Shown here: positions 1-5,251 of the stretch, piece by piece | Layout of the letters: each line of letters starts with the position of its first letter | Numbering within the stretch: the first letter of the stretch is position 1 | DNA from: Actinomycetes bacterium | GTDB taxonomy: Bacteria > Actinomycetota > Acidimicrobiia > Acidimicrobiales > Palsa-688 | NCBI GenBank assembly: GCA_021808425.1 | Contig: JAKBBS010000135.1 | Location: 1-9,225, forward strand | Length of the DNA stretch: 9,225 bases | Direction of reading: 5' to 3' | The notes under the pieces: generated by a model | The model's database searches: none | What the model saw: only the letters and a program-made list of their open reading frames with translations | What the model was told of the DNA's origin: nothing | Program-made: the position numbers and the translations under genes

Positions 1-17
1 TGGGCGAGTCTATCCAT
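1..17 (-). CDS. Start of a gene downstream of the sigma factor (partial)
   Basis: Only the first five codons (M-D-R-L-A) are in the window. The ATG is 2 bases past the sigma factor's TAG stop, and a strong ribosome binding site (GGAG, 5 bases before the ATG) overlaps the sigma factor's last codons. This arrangement implies a co-transcribed, translationally coupled partner. ECF sigma genes are often followed by an anti-sigma factor or another membrane-anchored partner protein, but the product cannot be read from five codons. Confidence 0.5.
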
Positions 18-19
18 CG

Positions 20-619
20 CTACTCCAATTCCTTGTACCGGGACGAGGGCGAGCCGCCACCCTCGATTGCCAGGGCTTCTTCGAGTCGGTGGCGGAGCCG
101 GCTCAGCCGGGACCGGACCGTGCCGACGGGGACGCCAAGGGCAGCTGCGACGTCGAGGTAGCTCAACCCGTCCCAGACATGCAGGAACAGGGCCTCCACG
201 TCCTGTTGCGGTTCGGCCAGGAGCAGGCGGGCGAGCACGGCGAGGTCCGCGCGGGCCTCGGCGCGCCGTGCCGCCTGGCCGTCCTCGTTCGGCGACCCGG
301 TCCCCGCCAGGGCGTGCAGCCGGGCGTAGGCCCGGTCCTCAGCCGCTCTCGCGCGGAGCGCATCGCGGACGAGGTTGAGGGCGATCCGGTACAGCCACGG
401 AAGAGCAATCGGCCTGCTGAGGTCGTAGGAGTGGCGGGCCTCGAACGCCCGCCGGAACGTCTCGCCGGCGAGGTCCTCGGCCATCGTTCGCCCGACCCGG
501 CGCTCACAGAACCGGTAGACCGCGGTGAAGTGGCGATCGAAGAGAGCGCCGAAGGATGCCGGATCAGTTTGCGCCGCCCGCATCAATGTTGCGTCGTCCT
601 GCGTTGCCACCGGCATCAT
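20..619 (-). CDS. ECF-type RNA polymerase sigma factor (sigma-70 family)
   Basis: A 199-residue alternative sigma factor that directs RNA polymerase to a small promoter set. Sigma region 2 covers about residues 20-92 (FGALFDRHFTAVYRF, then AEDLAGETFRRAFE and ALPWLYRIALNLVRD, the core-binding and -10 reading helices). After a linker, region 4 covers about 128-183 with the helix-turn-helix LSYLDVAAALGVPVGTVRSR that reads the -35. Length and layout are normal for ECF sigmas; there is no added C-terminal domain. Two adjacent ATGs (619, 616) could serve as start. The upstream ATG is preferred because the ECF-type promoter ends 5 bases before it, which suggests a leaderless or near-leaderless message. 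That promoter suggests autoregulation. A partner gene starts 2 bases after the stop. The ECF subgroup and inducing signal are not readable from the sequence. Confidence 0.93.
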   Translation of the reverse strand: MMPVATQDDATLMRAAQTDPASFGALFDRHFTAVYRFCERRVGRTMAEDLAGETFRRAFEARHSYDLSRPIALPWLYRIALNLVRDALRARAAEDRAYARLHALAGTGSPNEDGQAARRAEARADLAVLARLLLAEPQQDVEALFLHVWDGLSYLDVAAALGVPVGTVRSRLSRLRHRLEEALAIEGGGSPSSRYKELE

Positions 620-918
620 CCTGTCTTACGCATCAGGCGCCCAGAAGTTCCACAGCACGGGCTCACTTTCTGTCTCTGTGACGGGCCGGGCGATGTTGGT
701 GGTCGGATCCCCTGGTGGTGGGGTGGCGGATCGGGTCAACGGGGGCTCGGGGCGGCCGGCTGGGCGGTGTCACCAGCGGGGAAGCGCCCTGTGTGCCTCC
801 GGCCCGAGCGGCGCTGCGCCGGGAGAGTTGCGGCGATCACTGGGATCAGCACGGCTGCGACGGCGAGATGCATGCAGGCGACGGCGATGCGTTGGGTGAC
901 GGTGATGCCGTGCCCGGA
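548..918. repeat. Long direct repeat, copy A (intact locus)
   Basis: About 370 bp that recur in the same orientation at 5180-5552 (offset 4632-4634 bases, small indels only). The repeat spans the first 24 or so sigma codons, the sigma promoter, the intergenic region and the last ~60 codons of the DUF6069-like gene. By eye the promoter/sigma half is nearly identical between copies, while the DUF6069 half is more diverged. Confidence 0.93.
625..651 (-). promoter_or_regulatory. ECF-type promoter for the sigma factor gene
   Basis: On the minus strand GGAAC (651-647) is followed after exactly 16 bases by CGTAAG (630-625). This matches the GGAAC-N16/17-CGT layout of many actinobacterial ECF promoters. 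The -10 ends 5 bases before the ATG at 619, so the transcript would begin at or very near the start codon. It implies that the sigma factor transcribes its own gene (inference). The element is kept without change in the second copy at 5258-5284. Confidence 0.7.
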
Positions 919-1251
919 GAAAGGCATGGAGAGTGAGACCACGGTGGCTGCGGTGGCGATGATCACCCAGGTGGCGCGTGGCCGCCGGGTCGTACGCCCG
1001 ATCAGGCTGGCGACGGCCGACCCGGCGAGCGACGCGACGGCTGCGGCGGCGATGACGAAACCGATGGCGAGGTGTGCGGGTTGCGCGGTGGCGCTGAAGG
1101 CCGGTTGTCGCAAGGTCACCCCGGCAGCGAAGTGGGCGAGGAGCCAGACGGTGACGGCGGCTCCGATAGTCCCGGCGGCGCCGGCCGCCCGGATGGCGGA
1201 CGTCCTGGGCTGTGAGGATGGGACGGGCTGGGTCTTGGTTTGGGTGGTCAT
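736..1251 (-). CDS. DUF6069-like four-helix membrane protein
   Basis: A 171-residue predicted integral membrane protein of unknown function. Hydrophobic helices lie at about residues 21-45, 60-84, 93-110 and 122-143. A basic loop (GRTTRRPRATW) sits before helix 3, and the helix-4 segment (ACMHLAVAAVLIPVIAATL) has the His-containing pattern I associate with the DUF6069 family. The C-terminal ~25 residues are polar and probably cytoplasmic. The reading frame is open much further upstream, but the ATG at 1251 is preferred because GAAAGGAAACC precedes it closely and it lies just after the stop of the oxidoreductase gene (37-base gap), which fits an operon. A diverged copy of its 3' third lies at 5370-5555. 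The family assignment is from memory of sequence patterns. Confidence 0.8.
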   Translation of the reverse strand: MTTQTKTQPVPSSQPRTSAIRAAGAAGTIGAAVTVWLLAHFAAGVTLRQPAFSATAQPAHLAIGFVIAAAAVASLAGSAVASLIGRTTRRPRATWVIIATAATVVSLSMPFSGHGITVTQRIAVACMHLAVAAVLIPVIAATLPAQRRSGRRHTGRFPAGDTAQPAAPSPR

Positions 1252-1288
1252 GGTTGGTTTCCTTTCGAGTGGGTGATGGATTGGGGGG

Positions 1289-1660
1289 CTATGTGGTGGT
1301 GTCGAGGCCCCAGCTGATGACCTCGACGGGGTGGATGCGGATGATCGCTCCGAGCGGCCCGCCATCACCGCCTGTGGCTTCGGTGAGGGTCTCGGCGTCG
1401 CCGGCGACCATGACCGCCCGTGGCCGCCACGGGGGCAGGACGTCGTCGATGACCAAGGTGACCTTGGGGTTGTCTCGGGCGTTTCGGAACTTTCTGGTGT
1501 TGGCGAAGTCCCGTCCGCCGACGTCGATGGTGTCGAGGGCTTGGTTGTAGGACCAGCCGAGGGGGACAACGTGGGGCCGGCCGTGCGGGCCGATGGTGGC
1601 GAGCCGCCCAAGGCGGCGCTCTGCCAGGTAGGACAGCTCGGCTTCGGAGAACACGCTCAC
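1289..1660 (-). CDS. PPOX-class (pyridoxamine-phosphate-oxidase-like) F420/flavin oxidoreductase
   Basis: A 123-residue split-barrel protein. The N-terminal LGRLATIGPHGRPHVVPLGW (about residues 17-36) is the hallmark of PPOX-class F420- or flavin-binding oxidoreductases. DFANTRKFRNARDNPKVTLVIDD (51-73) and the closing strands around RAVMVAGDAETL (81-92) continue the fold. Such enzymes are small cytosolic homodimers that bind F420 or FMN and reduce diverse substrates; the substrate here is not known. The start is GTG at 1660, in a 4-base GTGA overlap with the stop of the preceding small gene, which indicates translational coupling. The DUF6069-like gene follows 37 bases later. Regulation by the divergent MarR protein is likely. 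The cofactor (F420 or FMN) cannot be settled by eye. Confidence 0.9.
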   Translation of the reverse strand: MSVFSEAELSYLAERRLGRLATIGPHGRPHVVPLGWSYNQALDTIDVGGRDFANTRKFRNARDNPKVTLVIDDVLPPWRPRAVMVAGDAETLTEATGGDGGPLGAIIRIHPVEVISWGLDTTT

Positions 1661-1866
1661 CCTTCGCCTCCCGTCCGGGTCCGCGTCCGCGTCCGGGTCC
1701 GCGTCCGGGCGTCGCTGCCATGCCGGTGCAGCAGGGCGCCGAGCGCAGCGAGGTCGACGATGAGCGCGACGAGCGGTTCGATCTCGGCTCGTGCGCTTCG
1801 GTAGCGGGCGGCAGCGCGTCCTGCCCGCCCGGGCGGCCGCTTGGTGATGGTGAGCTCTGCGTCCAT
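1657..1866 (-). CDS. Small basic protein with an Arg-Thr repeat tail, first gene of the operon
   Basis: A 69-residue protein with no family I recognise. It has a basic N-terminal part (KRPPGRAGRAAARYRSARAE), a short hydrophobic stretch (PLVALIVDLAALGALLH, about residues 31-47) that could be one amphipathic or membrane-associated helix, and a C-terminal run of alternating Arg-Thr encoded by a hexamer tandem repeat. ATG at 1866 has a GGAG-containing ribosome binding site (GGGAACGGAGTAGCAG). It is a likely real gene because of that site, the GTGA overlap with the oxidoreductase and the MarR-facing promoter just upstream. It may also act as a leader that couples translation of the oxidoreductase. 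Confidence 0.6.
   Translation of the reverse strand: MDAELTITKRPPGRAGRAAARYRSARAEIEPLVALIVDLAALGALLHRHGSDARTRTRTRTRTRTGGEG
1672..1707. repeat. Hexamer tandem repeat (C/G)GTCCG, six copies
   Basis: Six consecutive 6-bp units alternate between CGTCCG and GGTCCG. On the minus strand they encode the Arg-Thr dipeptide tail of the small protein. The unit is a multiple of three, so copy-number change by slippage would lengthen or shorten the tail without shifting the frame. Confidence 0.9.
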
Positions 1867-1894
1867 CTGCTACTCCGTTCCCTAGATGATGATT

Positions 1895-1933
1895 TACTAT
1901 AGAACGTTAGTAGGGCAACTGTTCTCTTGTCAA
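1895..1933 (-). promoter_or_regulatory. Promoter of the oxidoreductase operon with an overlapping inverted repeat (probable MarR operator)
   Basis: On the minus strand a consensus -35 TTGACA (1933-1928) is followed after 18 bases by TAACGT (1909-1904) as -10. An imperfect 18-bp dyad, TACTA-N8-TAGTA (1895-1912), covers the -10. MarR dimers usually bind 16-20 bp dyads that block -35/-10 of divergent genes, so the divergent MarR protein is the obvious candidate (inference). This AT-rich patch stands out from the surrounding GC-rich sequence. Confidence 0.55.
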
Positions 1934-1942
1934 CCAAAGTGG

Positions 1943-1956
1943 TAGGCTCGGGGCTG
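1943..1956 (+). promoter_or_regulatory. Possible -10 element for a leaderless marR transcript
   Basis: TAGGCT (1943-1948) fits the actinobacterial -10 consensus TAnnnT and ends 7 bases before the GTG at 1956, the normal distance from a -10 to the transcription start. No convincing -35 is visible. This would make the MarR mRNA leaderless; no Shine-Dalgarno sequence precedes the start. Confidence 0.4.
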
Positions 1957-2429
1957 TGGGAAACATGGCAGGCGAACGGCCCGAGGGCCTCCAGGCGTGG
2001 ATGGGGCTCTGCGAGGTCGTCGACCGGGTGCGGGTCCTCATCAACCGGGACCTGCAGGCCGAGGTCGGGCTGACCCTGGCGGAGAACCTGGTGCTCTGCC
2101 AGGTGGCCATGGCCCCAGGCCACCGGCTGCGCATGGTCGAGATCTCAGATGGGCTCGGTGTCGCCAAGAGCGCGGTGACCAAGACCGTCGACCGCCTCGA
2201 GGAGCGCGGGCTTGTCGTACGCGAGCGCGATCCGGACGACCGCCGGACCGTCTACGGCGCTCTCAGCCCCGAAGGGAACGAAGTCTTCGCCGCCGCCCGC
2301 CCGGCCTTCGTCGAGGCCGTCGAGCGGCACTTCGCCGGGCAGGTCGACCGCGCCACGCTCCGCCAGCTCCTCGACCTGCCAGCACTCGTCGCTCAGCCAG
2401 CGACCGGATCGGACCGGGGACCGAGGTGA
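1956..2429 (+). CDS. MarR-family transcriptional regulator
   Basis: A 157-residue winged-helix repressor-type protein. The N-terminal helices (residues 10-55) form the dimer interface. The helix-turn-helix is LRMVEISDGLGVAKSAVTKT (58-77), followed by VDRLEERGLVVRERDPDDRRT (78-98), whose DPDDRR motif is the typical MarR wing. C-terminal helices (106-142) complete the dimer; about 15 residues of polar tail follow. GTG at 1956 is chosen because a -10 lies 7 bases upstream; ATG at 1965 is the alternative. It is divergent from the small-protein/PPOX/DUF6069 operon with a 89-base shared control region, so autoregulation and control of that operon are likely. MarR proteins commonly release DNA on binding small aromatic or drug-like molecules or on oxidation; the effector here is unknown. 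Confidence 0.93.
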   Translation: MGNMAGERPEGLQAWMGLCEVVDRVRVLINRDLQAEVGLTLAENLVLCQVAMAPGHRLRMVEISDGLGVAKSAVTKTVDRLEERGLVVRERDPDDRRTVYGALSPEGNEVFAAARPAFVEAVERHFAGQVDRATLRQLLDLPALVAQPATGSDRGPR

Positions 2430-2579
2430 GCCGGCAAGCCCGACGGCCAGCGAATGCCGGCGCATCGCGGGCGTCCTCTCCAACTCGAGGAGCAGGCAGG
2501 GCGAGACTTCAAGGCCCAAGCTGTTGATGCCGATAGGACGGGACAAGACGAGCGAGCAAGCAGCCAGAGAGCTCACCGC

Positions 2580-3266
2580 GTGACCAACGTCCATGGCAGC
2601 CGCGACCCGTTCCCCCGGGAGGAGGTGCAGGCCGCCCTCGGGCGCAGCGCGCTGGCCCGATTGCCTGATCGGCTGCGTGACCACCTGCTTTCCGAGTCGG
2701 TGCGGGCCGAGCTGCCCAGAGGTCGCCTGCTGGAGGGCCCACCGCTGTTCCTCGTCGTGTCCGGGCTGATTCGGGTGGCGCTCCAGTCTCCCGACGGGCG
2801 ACGCTTCGCGGTTGCGTACCTCCGCCGCGGCGACATCGCCGGGCTCGCCCGCCTGACCGGCAGGCGCTACCCGCTCAGCTTCGAGACCGTCACCGACTGC
2901 CGGGTGCTGCGCCTCGGGGAGCCGGCAGTCCAAGAGCTGCTCCAGCGCCATCCCGAGGTCGGCGCTGCGGTCGCCAGTCAGCTCAATCGCCACATCGACG
3001 ACATCTTGCACGAGACCGCGCTGGCCGCGTTCGGTCATGTCCGCCAGCGGGTGCTGCGCCATCTGCTCGCCCTGGCCGTGATCGACCCGACGGGTCCGGC
3101 CCGCTGCGAGATCACCCACCAGGAGCTGGCCGACGCCGTCGGCTCGGCACGCGAGACGGTCACCCGGACGATTTCGGAGCTCAAGTCGGAGGGGTTGCTC
3201 GAAGGCGACCACGGGGCCCTGGCGATACCCGACCCCCAGCGGCTGCGGCGCGAGCTCGGTCCCTGA
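2580..3266 (+). CDS. Crp/Fnr-family transcriptional regulator
   Basis: A 228-residue regulator: an N-terminal cyclic-nucleotide-binding-like beta barrel (about residues 45-120, with LFLVVSGLIRVALQSPDGRRFAVAYLRRGD in two pieces), a long dimer helix (about 125-160) and a C-terminal helix-turn-helix (HQELADAVGSARETVTRTIS, 180-199). Recognition-helix residues R191, E192 and R196 match the R-E-T-V-x-R pattern with which E. coli CRP reads TGTGA. The cAMP-pocket signature (FGE...Arg-Ser/Thr/Ala) is not evident and there are no Fnr-type iron-sulfur cysteines, so the effector is unclear. GTG at 2580 gives the normal family length and follows AGAGAG by about 8 bases; the frame is open further upstream, but that extension has no domain resemblance. 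A matching TGTGA site lies 35 bp after the stop. Confidence 0.9.
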   Translation: MTNVHGSRDPFPREEVQAALGRSALARLPDRLRDHLLSESVRAELPRGRLLEGPPLFLVVSGLIRVALQSPDGRRFAVAYLRRGDIAGLARLTGRRYPLSFETVTDCRVLRLGEPAVQELLQRHPEVGAAVASQLNRHIDDILHETALAAFGHVRQRVLRHLLALAVIDPTGPARCEITHQELADAVGSARETVTRTISELKSEGLLEGDHGALAIPDPQRLRRELGP

Positions 3267-3300
3267 GACCCAGGTAACAAGCCGGCACCGCCCGTTTAGC

Positions 3301-3316
3301 TGTGACGGCCATCACT
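3301..3316. promoter_or_regulatory. CRP-like binding site TGTGA-N6-TCACT
   Basis: TGTGA (3301-3305), six bases, TCACT (3312-3316): nine of ten arm positions fit the CRP consensus TGTGA-N6-TCACA. It lies between the Crp/Fnr gene and the lipoprotein gene. A further half-site GTCACA lies at 3332-3337. The centre is about 47 bases before the ATG at 3356, so it could activate the lipoprotein pair (inference). Confidence 0.6.
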
Positions 3317-3355
3317 GGGTGGATGACGACGGTCACAGACAGGTCCAATAGAGGC

Positions 3356-4030
3356 ATGCATGCTGATCTCATTGGCCCCGCACCCCGCTTCGTTCTTCGA
3401 TCTGCTGGCGCCCCGGCGAGCCCACGGCGCCGCTCCGGGAAGCACCCTTGGAGGTGCCCTGGCGCAGCGCGTCGCTGCTTGGCCCACTGGGGTGTTGCAC
3501 TCTGCGTACTCGTGTTCGCCCTGGTGCTCGCTGCCTGCAGCGGCGGGGCGTCTAGATCGAAGTCAGCCGCGACGACCCGGCCCAGCTCGCCGGCGTCGAC
3601 CTCGCCGCCTGCGTCGGAGGCCCCCTCGACCGATGCAGCCGTGCTCGCCGCCTACCGCGCCGCGTGGGCGGCCTTCGAGCATGCAGCGACCGATGCCAAC
3701 CCCGAGGACCCGGAGCTTGCGGCGACGATGGTCGACCCGCAGCTGCAGGGGGTGAAGGCGAACCTGCTGGCGGACCAGCGACAGGGAATCGTCGGGCGTG
3801 GGACGTTCACCTTGCACCCGAAGATCGTGGCACTGTCGGCAACGGAAGCGACCGTGGTGGACTGCGCCTACAGCACGGCCGTGCTGGTCTACGCGGCGAC
3901 GGGCAAGCCGGTGCCGCCGGTGACGCCGCCGGAGAACGACGGGGTGCGCTCGGCGTTGGTGCTGACCGGTGGGACGTGGAAGGTCTACAAGCAGACGGTG
4001 ACGGACGGGTCATGCGCGCCGGGCTCGTAA
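3356..4030 (+). CDS. Predicted secreted lipoprotein of unknown function
   Basis: From ATG 3356 the protein has 224 residues: a basic N-terminal segment, a hydrophobic signal core (WGVALCVLVFALVLAAC) with lipobox LAAC whose Cys is residue 61, a Ser/Thr/Pro/Ala-rich spacer typical of cell-surface lipoproteins, then an alpha+beta domain (AAYRAAWAAFEHAATDANPE ... TWKVYKQTVTDGSC) that resembles small NTF2-like or Mce-associated folds. The start is uncertain. GTG 3302 and ATG 3323 are also in frame, but both fall in or just after the CRP-like site. TTG 3479 would give a compact 20-residue signal but lacks a ribosome binding site and drops the Arg-Arg charge. The exported-protein gene overlaps the 3' end by 19 bases, suggesting a two-gene unit. 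Function unknown. Confidence 0.75.
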   Translation: MHADLIGPAPRFVLRSAGAPASPRRRSGKHPWRCPGAARRCLAHWGVALCVLVFALVLAACSGGASRSKSAATTRPSSPASTSPPASEAPSTDAAVLAAYRAAWAAFEHAATDANPEDPELAATMVDPQLQGVKANLLADQRQGIVGRGTFTLHPKIVALSATEATVVDCAYSTAVLVYAATGKPVPPVTPPENDGVRSALVLTGGTWKVYKQTVTDGSCAPGS

Positions 4031-4266
4031 TCCCCGCCACTGTCCTGGCGGTCGCCGCGGTGCTCCTCGCCGACGCCCAGTCGGCATCGGCCGGCGACCT
4101 CGGCGGCCAGAATAACTATTCGAGCGCCCAGGCGTCGGGGGGCACGCTGACGGTGCAGGCCGGCCATGCCTACTGGACGCCGCCGGCGACCTCGTCGTGG
4201 GCGACGCCGGCGAAGAGCGACCCGCCGCCGGGCACGCCGAACCCGAACCAGCCCTATGATATATAA
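4012..4266 (+). CDS. Small exported protein, probably truncated by the palindrome
   Basis: An 84-residue protein starting with ATG 4012 inside the 3' end of the lipoprotein gene (19-base overlap). A cleavable signal peptide (MRAGLVIPATVLAVAAVLLA, then DAQSASA as a likely A-x-A cleavage site near residue 27) is followed by a Gly/Ser/Thr/Pro-rich region without cysteines. The last codons (Y-D-I-stop) lie within the 32-bp palindrome, and the mature part has no compact domain. It is therefore probable that the original gene was longer and that its end was replaced at the junction near 4258. I do not recognise the family. Confidence 0.6.
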   Translation: MRAGLVIPATVLAVAAVLLADAQSASAGDLGGQNNYSSAQASGGTLTVQAGHAYWTPPATSSWATPAKSDPPPGTPNPNQPYDI

Positions 4267-4289
4267 TGCCGACGTCGGCATTATATATC
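4258..4289. repeat. Perfect 32-bp palindrome at a junction of two truncated genes
   Basis: Two 16-base arms with no spacer: GATATATAATGCCGAC followed directly by its exact reverse complement (centre between 4273 and 4274). The outer half is AT-rich in a GC-rich region. The exported-protein ORF (plus) and the transposase orfB (minus) both stop within it, reading ...D-I-stop from either side. No T-tract follows on either strand and there is no loop, so it does not look like a standard terminator. Confidence 0.95.
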
Positions 4290-4683
4290 CCAACTCCAAA
4301 CCTGATTCGGGCGTTTAGCGACAAGCTCCGGCTTTTTCTTGGCGGGATGGGTCCGCTGTCGGCGGCGTTCGCCGGTCTCGCCGACACTGCGAAGCACCCT
4401 GTACATGGTGGCGATCGGGCACAGGTACACCCCTGAGTCGAGGAGCCGGGCCCAGATCTGAGCAGGTGCCAGCTCACAGTGCTCAGGGAGACCTCAGCAC
4501 TTCCAGCACCTCCGCTCGCTGAGTCTGTGACAATGCGTTGGCGGGACTGCTCCGAGGCGGGCGCGGGCCTAGGAGCGGTCCTCGAAGCCGGCGGTAGTGG
4601 CTTGCACGCGACATCCCCAACAAAGCGGCGCAGCGGCATACACCAACCACCGCGGCGAGTTCATCGAAGCTCTCAGCACTCAA
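4281..4683 (-). pseudogene. IS3-family transposase orfB, frameshifted and 3'-truncated
   Basis: The N-terminal part of the IS3-family integrase subunit. From a TTG at 4683 it reads SAESFDELAAVVGVCRCAAL ... MSRASHYRRLRG ... LSQTQRAEVLEVLRSP (helix-turn-helix region) and then hits TGA at 4483-4485. One base out of frame, the homology resumes as EHCELAPAQIWARLLDSGVY, LCPIATMYRVLRSVGETGER, RRQRTHPAKKKPELVAKRPN and QVWSWDI. A single extra T near 4486-4488 explains the break. The sequence ends with stop TAA (4283-4281) inside the palindrome, exactly at the WSWDI motif that carries the first catalytic Asp of the DDE domain. The whole catalytic core is therefore missing and the gene cannot make a transposase. 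Confidence 0.85.
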
Positions 4684-5171
4684 CGCTAAAGCCTGTCGTC
4701 GTAGGCCGCGCTCTCGGAGAACAACTCCAAGAGCGCGTGCGTTTTTCCCGTTATCTCCAACGCAAGCTTCGTGCGGTCCAGCTCGGAGCGTAAACGCTCG
4801 TTAGCGAGTCGCAACCGGTCCATCTCGACTTGATCAGCGCTGCGCTTGGGCTCCCGTGACGGCTTCAGCGTGGCGGCGTCTTCACTCCCACGCCCGAGCT
4901 CGCGCCGCCACGCCGAGATCTGGTTGCGGCGCAGGTCCTCGCGACGCAGCAATGAGCCGCGATCACCGCTATGTGCCGGCAAGGCCTCATAGGCCGCCAC
5001 GATCCGTGCCTTGTAGTTCTTCGAGTGGATTCTATACATCGGCCGTCGGCTCACCTCCTCGCCTTCACCATTGTCTCCATCTACATCCGAGGGCATAGTC
5101 ATCAGTTACTTCCAGTCTCGCCCCGCGTTCCAAATAAGTGCTGCAGTGGTCTCAAAGAACCCTGACACACA
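4289..5171 (-). mobile_element. IS3-family insertion sequence, 5' part only
   Basis: The orfA/orfB order and protein motifs are those of an IS3-family element read on the minus strand. The probable left end is near 5171, where the minus strand reads TGTGTGTCAGGGTTC (IS3 ends start with TG); the disrupted sigma-factor copy resumes immediately outside. The right part, including most of orfB and the other terminal repeat, is absent beyond the palindrome. A 15-base hairpin CCCTG-ACACA-CAGGG (5160-5174) sits over the left end. About 880 bp of an element usually 1.2-1.5 kb long remain. GC is lower than in the flanks. Confidence 0.8.
4686..5102 (-). CDS. IS3-family transposase orfA (DNA-binding subunit)
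   Basis: A 138-residue OrfA. A helix-turn-helix region (about residues 23-66: MYRIHSKNYKARIVAAYEAL, then LLRREDLRRNQISAWRREL) is followed by a basic linker and a leucine-rich coiled coil (about 90-125: MDRLRLANERLRSELDRTKL, ALEITGKTHALLELFSESA) that mediates multimer formation. In IS3 elements OrfA binds the terminal repeats and works with the OrfB catalytic subunit. ATG 5102 is supported by GGAAG 6 bases upstream; an internal GTG (5054) or ATG (5039) would also give the usual family start. The frame is intact, but its partner is broken, so it can act at most on other copies. The duplicated ECF promoter at 5258-5284 points into it. Confidence 0.87.
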   Translation of the reverse strand: MTMPSDVDGDNGEGEEVSRRPMYRIHSKNYKARIVAAYEALPAHSGDRGSLLRREDLRRNQISAWRRELGRGSEDAATLKPSREPKRSADQVEMDRLRLANERLRSELDRTKLALEITGKTHALLELFSESAAYDDRL

Positions 5172-5251
5172 GGGAGCGAGCCGAAGGATGCCGGATCAGT
5201 TAGCGCCGCCCGCATCAATGTTGCGTCGTCCTGCGTTGCCACCGGCATCAT
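5172..5251 (-). pseudogene. ECF sigma factor remnant (first ~26 codons), cut by the IS
   Basis: From ATG 5251 the minus strand reads MMPVATQDDATLMRAALTDP and then ASFGSL, against MMPVATQDDATLMRAAQTDP-ASFGAL in the intact sigma factor. The match stops where the IS3-family left end begins. Everything after region 2 helix 1 is lost, since the far side of the IS does not return to sigma sequence. Two or three substitutions relative to the intact gene show that this is not a very recent copy. Confidence 0.85.

Noticed and set aside
89..1276. A 395-codon plus-strand open frame opposite the sigma factor and DUF6069 gene
   Set aside because: Antisense to two well-supported genes, low-complexity Arg/Gly/Ala content, no ribosome binding site or domain; typical of GC-rich antisense frames.
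1365..2123. A 252-codon minus-strand open frame spanning the small protein, the control region and part of marR
   Set aside because: It crosses a promoter region and two better-supported genes in a different frame, with Pro/Arg/Ser-rich low-complexity content.
2430..2579. A promoter or small gene between marR and the Crp/Fnr gene
   Set aside because: No convincing -35/-10 pair, dyad or ribosome-binding site for a separate ORF; the upstream in-frame extension of the Crp frame has no domain likeness.
2145..3212. A 355-codon minus-strand open frame opposite the Crp/Fnr gene
   Set aside because: Mirror frame of a clear regulator; no family pattern and no proper start region.
4258..4289. The palindrome as a rho-independent terminator
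   Set aside because: No loop and no U-tract on either side, and AT-rich stem ends; it could still slow transcription, but it does not fit the standard pattern.
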